From Cycas panzhihuaensis (Eukaryota; Cycadophyta): 64,000 nt of DNA. The DNA is taken from the NCBI GenBank assembly GCA_023213395.1, contig CM041465.1, positions 220,169,741 through 220,233,740 of the forward strand, written 5' to 3'. Below, in pieces: positions 35,943 through 49,159 of this stretch. Each line of letters opens with the position of its first letter. The first letter of the stretch is position 1. The translations under genes were made by a program, and so were the position numbers. The notes under the pieces are model-generated. The model was not told the origin of the DNA. It did no database searches and saw only the letters and a program-made list of their open reading frames with translations.

Positions 35943-37560
35943 GTGGAGTTGAATCAAGGTACAGATGATGATATCTTGGTTGCTTGTAATATTTCCTATT
36001 ATCATCATAATTGGTTATTGGATTCAAGTGCTTCACACCATATGTTTCTACACAAGAGTTGGTTTTTATTGTACCAACCTCTTAATGGTGGTGATATGCT
36101 TATGGGAAATGAATTTTCCCATAACATAATGGGCATTGGTAGCATTAGAATTAAAATGTTCGATGGTCTAGTGAGAACATTAACTAAAGTTAGACATGTA
36201 CCTAATCTAAAAAGGAATCTAATTTCCTTGGGTGAATTAGATTCTAGTCGTTATAAGTACACAGGTCATGAAGGAGTCTTGAAGGTATGAAAGGTTACCT
36301 TGGTTATTATGAAAGCCTTAAAGAAAGGAAACTTTATATTTTAGTGGGAAGTACAGATATCAGCCATGTAACTACAACATCAAAGACTATAGAAGATCCA
36401 TCTTAGTTATGACATCAGAGACTTAGGCACATGAGTGAGAGAGGACTTAAGATATTAATGAACTATAAGTTACTTTCTAACTTGTAACTTTCAGATTTGA
36501 GTTCTTGTAAACATTATATTTTTAAAAGGTAGTATAGACTCAAGTTTAAAGTAGGGAGTCACACTAGTAAAGGTGTTTTTGATTATGTACATTCAGATGT
36601 ATGGGGACTAGCCCCTATAATATCTTAGGGAGGATCATTATACTTTATCACATTTATAGATGATTACTAAAAAAATATATAGGTCTATTTTTGGAAAAAG
36701 AAATATGAAGTTTTTAGTATGTTTATGCAGTTCAAGGATCTGGTTAAGAAGAGCACTAGCAATTCAATCAAATATTTAAGAACTGACAATGGAGGTGAGT
36801 TCAACTCCTTGGAGTTCAAAAATTATTGCAGAAAAGCTAGGATTGAAAGGCATATGACCACTAGCTATACTCCATAAGAGAATAACATAGTTAAGAACAT
36901 GAATAGGACACTCTTAGAAAAAGCAAGAAGCATGCTGAGTAATACCGGAGTGGAGTAGGGATTATGGGTAGAAGTTATTCATACAACTTGTTATTTAGTA
37001 AATAAGTCACTATCACTTATAATAGTCTATAAGATTCCTGAAGAGGTATGGACTGGACATCTATATGATTATTTAAATTTAAAAGTCTTTTATTGTAATG
37101 CTTATGCCTTGACTAATAAAAGTCAAATTTTAAAGTTAGACTCAAAATCTAAGAGATGTATCTTTGTTGATTATGGCAATAGAGATGGTGTGAAGGGATA
37201 CAGGTTGTGGGATCCTACTACCCATAAAATCACTATTAATAGAGATGTTGTATTTGATGAATTTCTCTTTCTAAACTTAGATAGTATAGAAGTTAAAGTA
37301 AAATAGGAGCAAAAGGCTAAACATTAATAGGTAAAGCTTGAGAACCATCATTTGAAACAAAAGAGTAAGAAGAGATTTTTAAAGATGAATATATAGATAG
37401 ATGCTTTAAAGAAAAATAATTTATGGGACTTAGCAGAACTTCCATATGGTAGGAAGATTATTGGTTGTAGGTGGGTTTTCAAGAAGAAAATAGATGTTGA
37501 TAGAAAGGTTGATAAATATAAGGCAAGATCGGTGGCTAAAGGCTTTGTATAGAAACCAGG
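35943..37560 (+). pseudogene. Protease, integrase and start of RT of element C
   Basis: An open stretch of 115 codons (35943-36290) holds the protease, with WLLDSSASHHMF for the usual DSGAS, and leads into NLKRNLISLGELD. The integrase follows: HQRLRHMSERGL zinc region (about 36412), DVWGLAP (first Asp, about 36597), RTDNGGEFN (second Asp, about 36783), then TP*ENNIVKNMNRT (about 36870), where the catalytic Glu reads Lys. ILKLDSKSKRCIFVDY and YRLWDPTTHKI (37130-37240) are typical. The RT begins WDLAELPYGRKIIGCRWVFK and stops at VAKGFV*KPG where F enters. Confidence 0.88.
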
Positions 37561-38120
37561 TGTTTTCTGGCTACCAGGAATGGGTTTTTGCCAAGTTGAC
37601 TAAGGTAAGTGCATGTATGCTTCTATCCTTTGTCTTTGACATTTCTCTAGAAAGGTAAATCGAAGCATCTATTTTCATTGCATGACTAATTGATATATTT
37701 TAGTGATCATCTTATATCTACTGCTTGATCATACCGCTTGACACTATTTCAGCCTATGACGATCTACAATACATGCATCCCCATGGCACTCCATAACCCT
37801 CCTATGCATCTCCATGTTATCCTAAGCATCACATAGCTTGTATGATCTGTCCACACCCTCATTGCCACCTCATAGCTCGTAGTGCCTTACTAGGTATGAC
37901 TGGTGCGTTCCTATGCATTTGCCAACTTCCTGGGAATCCTACCTCTCTGGTACCACATCCGGTTTAGGTCATCCCTATGATATGACTATCCCCAGCCATA
38001 TGGATAGAGGGCCAACCCCTCCTAGGCCTGGGGTACCTTCCTTTAAGGCTCTCGAGTACCTTTTCTTCTCTTATTTTTACTTCAATCACTGCACCACAAT
38101 AAATGTTGCAGTACCACAGT

Positions 38121-38144
38121 AAACTTCACGGTATAGTGAAGTTT
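38121..38144 (+). repeat. Hairpin in the F LTR
   Basis: AAACTTCAC (38121-38129) and GTGAAGTTT (38136-38144) are perfect inverted arms around a 6-base loop. The 3' LTR keeps a degenerate form near 56083-56106. It lies about 120 bp upstream of the TATA box. Confidence 0.75.
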
Positions 38145-38261
38145 GCCGCAGGGTGACTGGCACAAATCATTTTTTTAAATATGTCGTGGTAAATTTCACT
38201 TTTTTCATGAAACTTCCACGTGGCTTAGTCATCCCCCGAGTCTAATTAAGTTAGGGTTAGG

Positions 38262-38268
38262 TATAAAA
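38262..38268 (+). promoter_or_regulatory. Candidate TATA box of the F 5' LTR
   Basis: TATAAAA in ggttaggtataaaaccc, conserved in the 3' LTR at 56237-56243 together with its downstream cttcattttc..atctcttcttcc. If used, the R region would start around 38295. Not tested. Confidence 0.55.
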
Positions 38269-40616
38269 CCCAAAAAGACTTCATTTTCTATCTCTTCTTC
38301 CACTTATTCTCCTCTCTTCTCCTAATTTCACAGGTAATTTTCTACAGGAACACCCTATAACACGTGAGATACCTATATCCCAGCCTGAGATTTACCTTCT
38401 CTAGCTAAGATCCATGGTAGCAGGCTCAAGAATAAGCTTCTCTAAGTAAGGATATGCTCTAAGTCTCAACTCCATGTGTAGTCATCAAGTTTCACTAAGC
38501 TTCTCTTCAGGTTTCATAGCTCTTGCAGGGATCCACCTACGAGCCTCATAGATCTATACTTTTTTGCCATTTTCCCAGGTAGACCTACCACTAATCCAAC
38601 AACAGTAGGTACCACTTCATGTTTTTTTCATTTTGTTCTTTTTAGCTTCTCTAAAAGAGATTAGATTACTTCATACATCTTTCATTTTATAGTTTTTTAT
38701 CATATACAAGGGGCATCTCCTCATTCTTCCCTTTCTGTCTACATTACCTTCTTGCTTTCTCCTGATTTCTCTAAGGAGGTTGTGAGGAGAGGTCCTCAAA
38801 GAGTGAGATAGAGGAGCTAAGGTGGGTTCCACACCTAACTAGGCCTGCTCCTCAAAGACAACCCCCTTCTCCTCTTTTCCTCTCCCTCTCTTGTGCCTTT
38901 CTTGAGCTACCAGGGAGCTTTCGGAAGAAGACCATCACTGGTATCAGCATATGTAGCCCCTTACTACACTAGTTCCAAGCTTGAGTGCCTCACTTGGGCT
39001 GATTTTCTAACCCTTAGTTGTGCCACATATTAACTTTGGGTTTTGTCTTGGTCAAAAGTTGTAAACATTGCACATTACAACATTTGCAACGTCAGTAATA
39101 TTTACAAACCTTGAGCTACTTATTTCTCCCACTATTAGCTGCTACTTAGGCTATCCTGATCTATTATTCATGTGCTTGGGGAAAACGTGGAGGTGTGAAC
39201 ATTATAGGGTTAACCATTCCAAGGCTAACCATCCATATCCTTTGCCTTGTCTTTCTTGTATTGAGGAGATTGGAAGTTATTCCTTGGTTAGAAATTTACT
39301 TTGATTTAAAGTGCTTTGCTTACAACATTCTTAGCATTTCATGTCTACCTATATATATATATATCTGTTTGGCACTCTAGTAGCCCCTTGGAAAAGGGTA
39401 GAAAACCTTTGTAATTGTAGGTTTCACCATATCACTTGTGAAGAAGGAAGAACCGCTTTAATCTAAGTACGTCTCTTACTTTCTTTTCCTTGGTCTAGCA
39501 TAGTTCATTTTCCTTTGTCTCTCTTTCTTTCTTCCTTTTAGTCTGGGGAAGGTAAGGGAGCCCCAACACCATCGCTCTATGCTACCTGTGAATTGGAAAA
39601 AGGAGAAGGAGGAGAAAGCACAGTGCAACATGACATCCTTATTTCAGCCACATAACTTTCCAGGTATGCCACCCTCCGCTCTTCATAACTCTTATCTTTT
39701 TTCTTGTCTTTTAGGTTCACTTGCTTACATAACTAGGACATAAAAGAAAAAGAGAAACAGAACTAATTTGCACATGCATGCTATGCTTATATTCTTAGGA
39801 AAGAGCATGAGATATGAACTATCCCTCTCCCTCTCCGTTTGATTGCATACAACCTCTTAGGTTTTGCATCTTTAGTATGCATGTTTTGTGCTTGATTGGT
39901 TTGCCTCCTTCATCCCCTTTTCTTCTGTTTACAATGAAAAGAGAGTGAGAACTTACATTCAAGAGAAAACGAGAGAGCATATTTATTGTTTTTATATACT
40001 TCTTTCACCTCTTGTTTATAAATATCACTAGTTGGATATTATTTCTCCATCACACACCGAAGGTTGGACCCCTTCAATCGTAGGATGGTGAAAGCTACTT
40101 TTGCCATCGTTCTTATCCTCTCTAAACTCACTTTAGGTGGATTAGGCTAGGAAGGATTTATCTTCTAGTGCATCCTCCTATAGCTCTATTACACCCACAT
40201 TAATTAAATAATTTGGACATCTCCTTTGGGTTGGTCGTGTGTGAGGTGGTTACCCAACACCACCCTTGTAAGCGTGTACCTCCTGTGTCATTCGTATCTC
40301 TTCACTTCCCACGAGGATCCATTCCCTCATTGGTCTTCCCCTTCTCTTCTGGCCATCCAAGGGTGGGAAGAACTACATATTTAGGTTACTCAGGCAACCA
40401 AGGATATCCCTCACTTGTGCTATCCCCAAAACCAAATCTAAGTTACCCAGAGGGAAGTTATGCGCTATTTGTGGGTCTCAAACCTGCGTTCTTATGCACG
40501 AACACCCTGTGTGGGTGATTTCCTTCACTTGTTGTATTAACTCTATATTTCAGAGCCTTCCATTAACCAACCTAATCCTAACCAAGTATAGTTACCATCC
40601 CATAGACACGATTCCA

Positions 40617-40637
40617 CTTGCGACCATACTGGGGACC
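40617..40637 (+). other. Primer-binding site of element F
   Basis: cttgcgaccatactggggac directly after the LTR end CCA. B has the same block at 12899. It resembles a tRNA-Arg type PBS. The exact tRNA is unverified. Confidence 0.65.
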
Positions 40638-40999
40638 CATCAGTAAGGGAATCATTCTTTCTTCCTTCCTGTTAGTACTACTTCCTCTTGGTAGCTTTCC
40701 CTTTTGGTTTTGTTGGGCAGCCCCCAACGTGTGCATTACTTTGTTTTTCCTTGCTTCCAACCCACAGACAGAACATGTATGTGACGATTCTCATGTCGCT
40801 TATGAGGTCTACCTCTGCTATTGTAAGAATCCTCATATTATTCCCTTCTTACATCAGATCCCGATTCGATTATGGAGGAATCTCTTTTAGATTGGACATA
40901 CCATACTTATGTGTCTGATTTCCTTGAGCTCTCTACTTCCTTCTAAGGGTCCGCCTAAGGAAGTGAAGATCCTATCTTTTATCCAGGTGACCAGCAACA

Positions 41000-42930
41000 C
41001 CCATAATCTCACCATCCCTCTACTCATGAAGTAGATCCTTTATCTCCTTTAGAGTTTCACCACCACCATGGTGATCCTCATGAGGATCATTCTACGGGGT
41101 CTGCTTCATACGAGGTTCCTTCCACCTCATACGATCAAGTAGATACCCCTCCCGCTAATATGGTAGAAGCCCTAAGTCAATGTTTCCAGGCCACCTGTCT
41201 CTAACCATACCCTAAGTGGTTCGATAACATCTTGCGAATCATTGTGCTTCCTTCTTCTATGTCTCCCTTACTTTGCTTGCCCCATTCAGCTTCCTTACCT
41301 ATGATGAGCCTACCTCTTACCTCATCCTCTTCTCCCCATGGTGTATGTTACTTGGGAACCACTCAAGGCATGTTTTCTTCTCAACTCAAGTTGAGCATGC
41401 CCCCGTTTAGTCAAAAGACTAGTCCTCCTCTGACCATCATCTATCCATTGCCTACTAGACCTAGGGGACCCGCGTGTCCCCCTACTTCTAGTCATGTGGG
41501 ATTCGTCCCTACACACTCCTAATACCAACCTAGGGACTCTTCTCTCTACATACCTCCTGGTTACACTACTCAACCATGGGGGCATGGTAAAGGGAACTCC
41601 CTGCCTACTTATGGGTGGACCCTTTGCACCCTTATGGGGTCGCGCCACCTTCGGTTGGCCCATATAGGTAAAATCTAGCCTCTCACCCCTCCTTTCTGCC
41701 ATCCTATATGGCATCTCATATAACACCTTTGCAAGGAGGACCAACTCCTCCCTAAGGCATTTTCTCGCAAGCTCTTTTTCAACAAGGAGTGTTCGCTCTA
41801 GGAGGGATGGGTCTATCACACCTATCTATTCATATGCATGTCTCTTTGAATGTGGGATTCATGCCCTCTCACCAAATGATGGTAGAAGGACAACATCCCC
41901 TTAAGGACCAAACCCTCCAAGGAGGATTTAGGTAAACCTGCCCACCATCATTTCCAGCTTTCGTTGACCCTATGGTCTAGTTAAGGGCACGTCCCTTTAT
42001 GGATTATCAGTTGACATCCCTATCTATCGAGGCGTTAAGAACTAACTTATTACCTCACTCTCTTGAAGTCCCCAAATTTAATGGGACTTCGTCATAGGAC
42101 CTAACAGAGCATGTCCGTAGTTTTTCTATGGCATGCATTAACTACTGGGCCTACGACCATATTCTCATGAAACTTTTTCTACGATCTCTTCAAGGTGATG
42201 CCCTTAAGTGGTTTTATCACCTACTTGTACATTCTATTTTTTCATTCCAGTTGCTCATGGATGAATTCATCAATTACTTTAATGTATCTTGTCCATTCAA
42301 GAGTGGGATGAAATCCCTTTTGTCTCTTAAACAAGGTCACGATGAAATGAATCGTGACTTTGTGAGACATTTTCATGACCTCCTTCATTCCATTAAGGTG
42401 ACTTTACTTGAGGAGTTGAAGAGGGACCTCTTTGTCAATGCCCTTTGCTTAGAAGTCCACGTAGAAGTCCTTAAGATGGGGGTAACTATGTCTGACTTTG
42501 CCATAGCAAAGCACTTGGTGCTTGAGGCCATTGAGATGCAGGATAGACTCAAGAAGCCTTTAAAGTGCTCACAACGATGTGAGGCACCTCTACCATCTTG
42601 AGAGACCAAAACCCAGCAACCTACTAGGTCTTCTTCTCATCCTACCGAGAAGACCTTAGATCCTCTCACTTCAGCCATACGTTTGTTTGAACATACTATG
42701 AAGAAGCTTAAGCTCCAAGCTCCTTCATCCCTCACATTGCATAAGCTAGTCCACCGGGCTTCCCAAGCTCCTCCAGCTAAGGGTGGTAACACCCAGGCTT
42801 CTCAAGCGAGGAAACCTGATTCCTCCCTTAAAAAGAAGTGGTGCTCCATCTATGTAGAATGCTTTCATGAAGATTCACGGTATCAGGCCCAACATCCTAT
42901 AGCTACCCTGCAGCATGATTCTTCCCCTAA
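41000..42930 (+). pseudogene. Tat-like gag of element F
   Basis: The N-terminal part (to about 42050) is Pro/Ser/His-rich. The capsid block is open at 42128-42601: LRSLQGDALKWFYH, MDEFINYFNVSCPFKSGMKS, LSLKQGHDEMNRDFVRHFHD and VHVEVLKMGVTMSDFA. This is the Retrotrans_gag pattern. A second open frame (42683-42934) carries WCSIYVECFHEDSRYQAQHP, a degenerate Cys/His knuckle with a Lys-rich approach. One stop and shifts separate the pieces. The B gag is its close relative. Confidence 0.88.
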
Positions 42931-43449
42931 ATAGGCCTCTAGGCCTAATCTAGACTAGCTCGTCCATAGAGATCCCTTCCCCAAACATGGTGAATGTGAT
43001 CATAATTTCCAACAAAAGAACAACCAGAACTGAGGAAGATCTCAAACCCTTGCCCTTCATAAGTTAAAGAGAATCTTAGGTTCCCCTGATTGTCATACTC
43101 CTTCGCCTTCGCGATCCCAAAACAAGGGAAAGAAGGTCATTTAGATGCTTGAGACTACTCCATTATATGTTTTAACCTAGTCTCAAGTAATCAAAGAGGT
43201 GAATAGTGCCTCTTCATCTACACCTCACCTTGACCCTTTAGAATCCTCTCTCTAAGAAGTCCCTGCACTCCCCAAGACCATTCCCGTGTACCCTAGTCAA
43301 TATGACTTTTGAAGGGCTCTTCCCTAACCCACTATGAAGGGGAAGCCTTTCTCCCTCATCAACGAGCTTCATACTATGGCCGTTAGAATATCCATAATAG
43401 ACATCTTGAAGAGCTATCCTGAATAGCATATACTTCTCTTAGAAGCCTT

Positions 43450-44690
43450 AGGATTAGGTGACACATCTGTTTACAGCTTGGGTGTCACCCCAAGTCATGA
43501 ACCTGTCATCTCCTTTGATCTTAAGGACCTTCCCCCTGCTAGTGAAAGGGAGCACCAATGGTACTTCCCTTTTACTAGAACCATTAATACTCCCGATTGT
43601 ACTTTACGGAGAACTGTTGTCAATAATGATTCTTTTGTTAATGCTATGCCCTTGTGTGTCATGCAAGAGCTTCGTATATTGACCCTGGAGCTGGTTCCAT
43701 GGCGGTGTCAAGGCTACGATGGTAGTGAAAAGACACCCTTGGGATCAGTGTCCATCTCTCTTAGTCTCAAGGACAAGACTGTCCTAATTGATATTATAGT
43801 CCTTGACGTCGATGTCAACTACAATCTTCTATTAGGACACCCATGGCTTGACTAGATGGGAGTCGTGTGCTCATCCCGTTATGGATAACTTAAATTCATC
43901 AATGAAGGGTGAATGAAGGCTGTCTCCTGGGAGCCTCCTCCCACTAAGCAACCACGCCAATCTCGTCAAGCGGTTCATGACCAAGCAAAGGGTGACAAGG
44001 ACCTTCCTACCTATGTCTACGCTTTCTCTATTAACATACCTAATGCACCCCCTTTAGAAGAAGACCCTTCATCTCCTTCTTCCAACCTCATACGCTTTGC
44101 CCTTATTGGTGTCAAAAGCTACGGATACCTTACCATACTTAATGACGATGAGTCTGATGGTGAGGATGAGGATTTCCCTCACCCTATCTCCCTTCTAGGC
44201 ACAAGTAGGAGGAACCTCCTTCATTTCAGGTCTTGATCTAGAACCCCCATTATTGAAGAAACTGACTCTTCTCTTATGTCTCATGTCATCGCTCATGTTG
44301 ATCAGGTGATCCTTGAGTCTTGCCCTTCATCACTGCCTATAGGTAATGAAGTCATGGAGCTTCCTATTGTCCCTCGTAGGGGACCTCTTTTTTACTCTCC
44401 TAGAGAGTCCTTTGGGTATATCGAGTAGTGTGTCAACCACCATGATCTTGGTGCTTCTATTTCCCCTCTCTCCTCGTCTTCTCAAAGTATGGTCATCCAT
44501 GGGATGGATTACTTCAAGGATGATGAGGCTCTGCTTGAGCATTTAGCGAGCTTTGTGCCCAATCTCCCTTCTGGTCACCATAGGCTTGGCCACTAGAAGG
44601 TCCTAGCTATTGGGTCTCCCCTTGTCGACCCAATTTCATCTCTTATTCCTCCTCTTCCCATTGACTAAGCCCCCCTTCACTTCGAGAAGG
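43450..44690 (+). pseudogene. Retropepsin and linker of element F
   Basis: The open frame 43478-43855 reads EREHQWYFPFTRTI, then TVVNNDSFVNAMPLCVMQEL (active-site region), PLGSVSISLSLKDKTVLIDI and VNYNLLLGHPWLD. The family has D-x-G-S-S; here the Asp reads Asn (AAT) and the Gly reads Asp. An acidic, Pro-rich linker follows (43913-44236) toward RT. B has Asn at the same active-site position. Confidence 0.8.
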
Positions 44691-45950
44691 GGAATACCAT
44701 GTGCATGGGGGCAACCCAGGACATAGTCCTTACCCCAGGCAAGGTCAATAAGGTAGGAGTAGAATTCTCTCTTGATAAAATAAAGGACTATACCCTTCTA
44801 TTTTAGGAGTTTCAAGATGTCTTTGCATGGGACTATTCCTATATGAAGGGGATCAACCCTTTGATAATTACCCATAACCTCACAACCATCCCAAGTTCTC
44901 ACCCCATGTGTAAAAAATAATGCCCTCTTCACCCCAAGATTTCAACTGCTATCAAGATGGAGGTTGAGAAACTCATAAACATGAGGTTAATCACTTCCAT
45001 CAACTATCCCAAGTGGGTGTCTAATATTGTCCCCGTTGCTAAAAAGAACATGACAATTCAGATATGTGTTGATTTCTGAGACATCAATAATGCATGTCGT
45101 AAGGACAACTTCCCACTTCCCTTCATCGATCAGATCATTGATTGAATTGCCTATTTTGAAGTCATGTCCTTAATGGATGGTTTCTCTTGCTACAACCAAA
45201 TTCAGATTTCTCCTAAAGACCATCATAAGATGGCCTTCACTACTTTGTGGGGTACCTTTGCCTATAAGGTGATGCCTTTCAGATTAAAGAATGTAGGTGC
45301 CACTTATCAAAGGGTAATGCAGTTCATTTTTCATGACCTTATCAACAAATATTTAAAGGTCTTGATGGGCAATATGATGGGTCTCTCACACATTAGAGCC
45401 CATCATCCTTCTGATTTACAGGCCATCTTCATGCGATGCCATAAATATCATGTGAGCATCAACCCTCTTAAATGCGTATTTGCCGTGACAGCTAGCAAAC
45501 TCCTTGGTTTCCTTGTGTTGAAATAAGGAATCCAAATCAACCCTAACAAAGTCAAGGCCATCCTTGACATGCCACCTCCTAAAATCCAATGATAGATTAA
45601 GTCATTCTTAGGTAGGCTTAGATTCCTTAAGCATTTCTTGGTAAATTTCACTATAAATGCCAAACCTCTTACTGACCTATTAGAGAAAGGAGCCCTGTTT
45701 ATTTGGTCTTCAAATGCCCAACAAGCCTTCAAAGAACTCAAGGAAGCCCTCATTTTTGCCCTGACATTGGCACCCCCTCTCTTTGACAGGCCATTCATTC
45801 TTTATACCTCAACTACCGATGAGTCCTCAAGCATTATGTTAACCCAGGAGGATGATTCAGGAACCGAGAGGGCCATTTACTTCATCAGTCACACTCTTAT
45901 GGCTACTGAACTTAATTATTCTCCCATTGAGAAAGAGTGTCTCTAAATTG
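44690..45950 (+). pseudogene. Reverse transcriptase and truncated RNase H of element F
   Basis: Reads MEVEKLINMRLITSINYPKW, SNIVPVAKKN, VDF*DINNACRKDNFPLPFI, MSLMDGFSCYNQIQISPKDH, TTLWGTFAYKVMPFRLKNVG, then NKYLKVLMGNMMG, where the family has Y-V/L-D-D: the catalytic pair is gone. The connection (SFLGRLRFLKHF) and the start of Gypsy RNase H (FILYTSTTDESSSIMLTQED, first Asp lost) follow. After IEKECL the remaining RNase H (about 100 residues in relatives) is missing, and the frame passes quickly into the integrase zinc region. Confidence 0.88.
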
Positions 45951-46204
45951 TTAACAGGAAGTCAAAGAAAGGGATGATGGTGGCTAAGCAACTCACTGAC
46001 ACCCCCATCTTGAACCTTTTGATGTTCCTGTTGACGATTCTCTCCTTGGTGAGCCTATCCTAGCCATTCATGACTCTCCTCCTCATCCACTTGTTGATAG
46101 TGAGTGGTATGGAGATATCATACAATACCTCACCTAGTAGCAGTATTTCCCTAAAGCTAGCAACAAAGTTAGGTCTCATATTCGAGAAACCACTAAGAAG
46201 TACT

Positions 46205-46480
46205 TCCTTATGGGTGAAGTATTATACAAAAGAGCCTTTAATGGGATCGTTCTTCGATGCGTCAACCCTGACGAAGCAAACCAAATACTCTGTGAATGTC
46301 ATAATGACATTTGTGTGGGCCACTTTGGGAGCCAATCCATGGCCCAAAGGATCCTCCGTATGGGATATTACTAGCTGTCCCTCTTTAAGGACTCCCATAC
46401 ATATGCCCTGAGATGTCGATAATGGCAAGAGTATGCTAACATCACTCACTTGCCTTTCGAGGCTCTCCATCCTGCCATAC
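46205..46480 (+). pseudogene. Integrase zinc-binding part of element F
   Basis: Reads GEVLYKRAFNGIVLRCVNPD, then ILCECHNDICVGHFGSQSMA (the two His) and AQRILRMGYY*LSLFKD, then YALRCR*WQE, where the second Cys of CX2C is Trp. It ends FEALHPAI exactly at G. The integrase core continues after G at 49741. Confidence 0.87.
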
Positions 46481-47061
46481 TGTAACATTCCAAAATCTAG
46501 TCAAAACTATGCTATGTAACCATTCAAATTGAAGGCCTTTGAATAAGGATTCCAATAGTTCAAACAAAATTCAATTCTGACATCTCAATCAAAAGTTATG
46601 GCCATTTAAAGTTAGTCTGCCAGTTTTTGGAGAAGTTCTGGCTGACTTCTATTTGAGTAGTTTTAAGAAGACTATTACCCAGTTTGGCTGACTTCTATTA
46701 CTATCCTTTGGCCACCTATTTAAGGAGGATTTGTAGCCTCATTTCATCATCATCAGAGGTTCTTTGGTCACGCATTTTTGGTTCTAGGGCTGCAATTAGC
46801 TCGCCCATTTGGGGGCTGCAGTTTGGAGGGTTCCTTGCCTCGAAGAGGGAAGCTCACGTCTTCAGGAAAGATAGGTACTTTATTGAAAGTTCGCTCTATT
46901 TGTGGTATTATTTGACAATAAAAACTATTATTTAGTTGGTGGATTCTGTACTTCTTGTTCCTTATTCATTTTACTATTGGATAGCATCTAGTTATTATTT
47001 TGTGGATTATTACTTGTATTTTTGAGGAAAATTGCTATAAAAGTAGAACTAGATCACTACA
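46481..47061 (+). repeat. 5' LTR of element G
   Basis: Starts TGTAACATTCCAAAATC and ends CACTACA. A TATA-like ctatttaagg (46716-46725) sits mid-LTR. A second ctataaaag lies about 30 bp from the end and is less likely to be used. Confidence 0.94.
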
Positions 47062-47151
47062 AGTGGTATCAGAGCTTCATTTCGAGGGCAAAGGGTAGAG
47101 GTAAAAGCTTAGGAAGGTCAAAATCTCCCCCCAAGGGAAGTAGAAATAGAA

Positions 47152-48135
47152 TTGAGGTTAGGGAAAAAGCTTATTCACAAGAAGATGGTAGGCCAATCTA
47201 GAACCTCAGAGGAAAAAATTAAAGGCACATTAGAATTAAACCGGAGCATAAGGGCTCTAACAATCCTAATCCAGAAGTTACTAGCAAAAACAGATCAAGC
47301 AACACAAAATGTGTCAAGTAGACAAATGGATAACACCACCACATCAAGGATAAATTAAATGGATCAAGAAAATCAAGGAAATGAGACCAAGAGATTTGAT
47401 GGATGAGCTTACAAAAGGAGAACTCCCAACATGGATAATGGATGGAAAGGGGCAGGATTATCTTTGGAAAAATTTGATCTAGATGTATCCAAGAATATCA
47501 CTAATTGGGTCTTACAAATAGAGAACTATTTCAAGGTCTACAACTCCATAGCTAAGGAAAAGATGGAAATAGCATTCTTACACTTAAACGGAAGGGCATT
47601 AAGATGGTACTATTGGTGGAAAAAGATGAACTTACCAATGCAATAGACCTGGGAGAATCTAAGAGCAGGATTAGTAAAGAAATATGACGATTCTTGGAAT
47701 ACAGATTACTTTTCTCAATTAACATGATTACATCAAGAAGGAACAATCTAAGAGTACACAAAACAGTTCCAAATGCTACAATGTATAGTCTCAAAAAAGA
47801 TACTGCAGGAATGTTTACTAGAGACTTATATTAGTGGATTGAAAAATCAGATCAAATTTAGAGTTAAAGCAGCAGATCCACCACAACTCCAAGCAGCAAT
47901 TCAAATAGCAAGGAATGTGGAGGTAGAACTTAGAGATAGCAAATCAACATATACAAGGAAATATGTGCCACCAGCATATCATACCCAGAATCCTAATGGG
48001 GCCAAATCGGGGACAAAAGCAAACCCCCCATTAGCTATAAGAAATATAATAGAAAGCTCGGGAACAACAAAAGAGGAACACATAAGGAAAGGGTCATGCT
48101 TTAAGTGTGGAGAGAAATGGAATAAGGAACACTAG
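47152..48135 (+). pseudogene. Gag of element G
   Basis: Open frames 47152-47358, 47431-47646 and 47773-48135 lie in one gag interrupted by stops. Capsid block: EKFDLDVSKNITNWVLQIEN then FLHLNGRALRWYYWWKK. Then QECLLETYISGLKNQIKFRV and AIQIARNVEVELR. It ends in a knuckle CFKCGEKWNKEH*C with all four metal ligands. This is the plant chromovirus gag layout. Stops are at Gln or Arg positions. Confidence 0.88.
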
Positions 48136-48299
48136 TGCCTATCAAAGAAGGTTTTCATGATCAATAGCGATGATGTAGAAATACCAGAAGCAGCACAAGA
48201 AGGAGTAGAAGACCAGAGCGTAGGAAGGCAAGAAAATGAACTTTTGGAAGTGGATACAGGGAATGTCCAAACATCCTTACAGGCCATTATAGAGCGACA

Positions 48300-48640
48300 A
48301 GTATCCCCGCAAACCCTAAGATTCCAAGAATAAATCAAGGGGAGACCAGTATCAATCTTGGTAGATAGTGGGAGTACACACAATTTTATAAACAAGGCAT
48401 CAGTAGAAAAACTGGGATTGCAAGTGAAACTACTTAACACATTCCAGGTGTCAAGAGCAAATGGGAGAACAACGTTGTGTGGGGGATACTGCAAAGACAC
48501 AACTCTCTAGATCAATGATTATAAGGTCACAACTTATATGTTTGCCATGCCCATAGGTGGAGTGGACGTAGTTTTGGGAATTCAATGGCTACAAATGCTG
48601 GGAAATATTGTTACCAATTATATGACAAGGCTTATGTGTT
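48300..48640 (+). pseudogene. Retropepsin of element G
   Basis: Active site SILVDSGSTHNFINKASVEK (about 48352) is complete, and the C-terminal motif GGVDVVLGIQWLQMLGNI (about 48556) is complete. Two in-frame stops (before the active site, and at TTL*IND) break the frame. The half-split protease of A has the same two motifs in eroded form. Confidence 0.88.
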
Positions 48641-48714
48641 TCCGATAAAAAGGACGCAAATATCGACTGCAAGCCCCAGCCACACCTCTAGTTTAGCTCA
48701 TATCATCTCACATA

Positions 48715-49115
48715 ATGTCATGTTACAAAGTAGAAATAAAGAATGTTCCTCCACAGATTCAGGCAATCTTAGAAGAACATCAAGGAGTTCTTGAAGAACC
48801 CCAAGGACAGCCACAAAAAGGGGAATTGGAATAGGTAATAGATCAGTTAAAATTACCACTAGAAAGCAAAATCTACAATATCTTCCACGTGTCTTATTTA
48901 AAGAAAACGTTGGGTGAAAAGGAGGCTCCACAAACGAATTTACCAACACTTGATGAAGAAGGAATGATGATAGTGGAACATAAGGGAATATTGAAGATTA
49001 AGGACAAGAATTTATGATCTAGGATAATGAAAGAATATCTCATCAAATGGAAGACATTGGAGCTTAAAGATGCAATGTAGGAGTTTGAAGAATGGATGAA
49101 GAAAAAATAGGCCCT
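48715..49115 (+). pseudogene. Fused RT-leader and chromodomain-like tail of element G
   Basis: VPPQIQAILEEHQGVLEEPQ is the stretch that in relatives leads into RT ('PP.I..LL..F..VF..P'). It runs directly into KGELE*VIDQLKLPLESKIY, FHVSYLKKTLGEKEAP, TLDEEGMMIVEHKGIL and EYLIKWKTLELKDAM*EFEE. The last is the post-integrase segment with a chromodomain-like core. The junction near 48800-48830 is where roughly 3 kb of pol is missing. Confidence 0.83.
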
Positions 49116-49159
49116 TACCAATGCTTTGAGGGTAAAGTATGTTTTGAAGGGGAGGGACT

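Larger units (their letters stand above)
37561..40616 (+). repeat. 5' LTR of element F
   Basis: 3056 bp, roughly 90 % identical to 55517-58548 by eye, co-linear throughout. It includes inverted-repeat elements (38121-38144), a TATA box (38262) and a TA-rich stretch (about 39350-39363). Open frames inside it (37913-38122, 39068-39304, 40213-40518) have no motif and reflect the higher GC content. Confidence 0.92.

Noticed and set aside
40213-40518. 101-codon plus-strand frame that could be a small gene
   Set aside because: Lies wholly in the F 5' LTR, and the matching part of the 3' LTR is shifted and interrupted. No motif.
41322-41819. 165-codon minus-strand open frame
   Set aside because: It lies opposite the Pro-rich N-terminal part of the F gag. 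Codon pattern of the sense strand explains the lack of stops, and no motif is seen.
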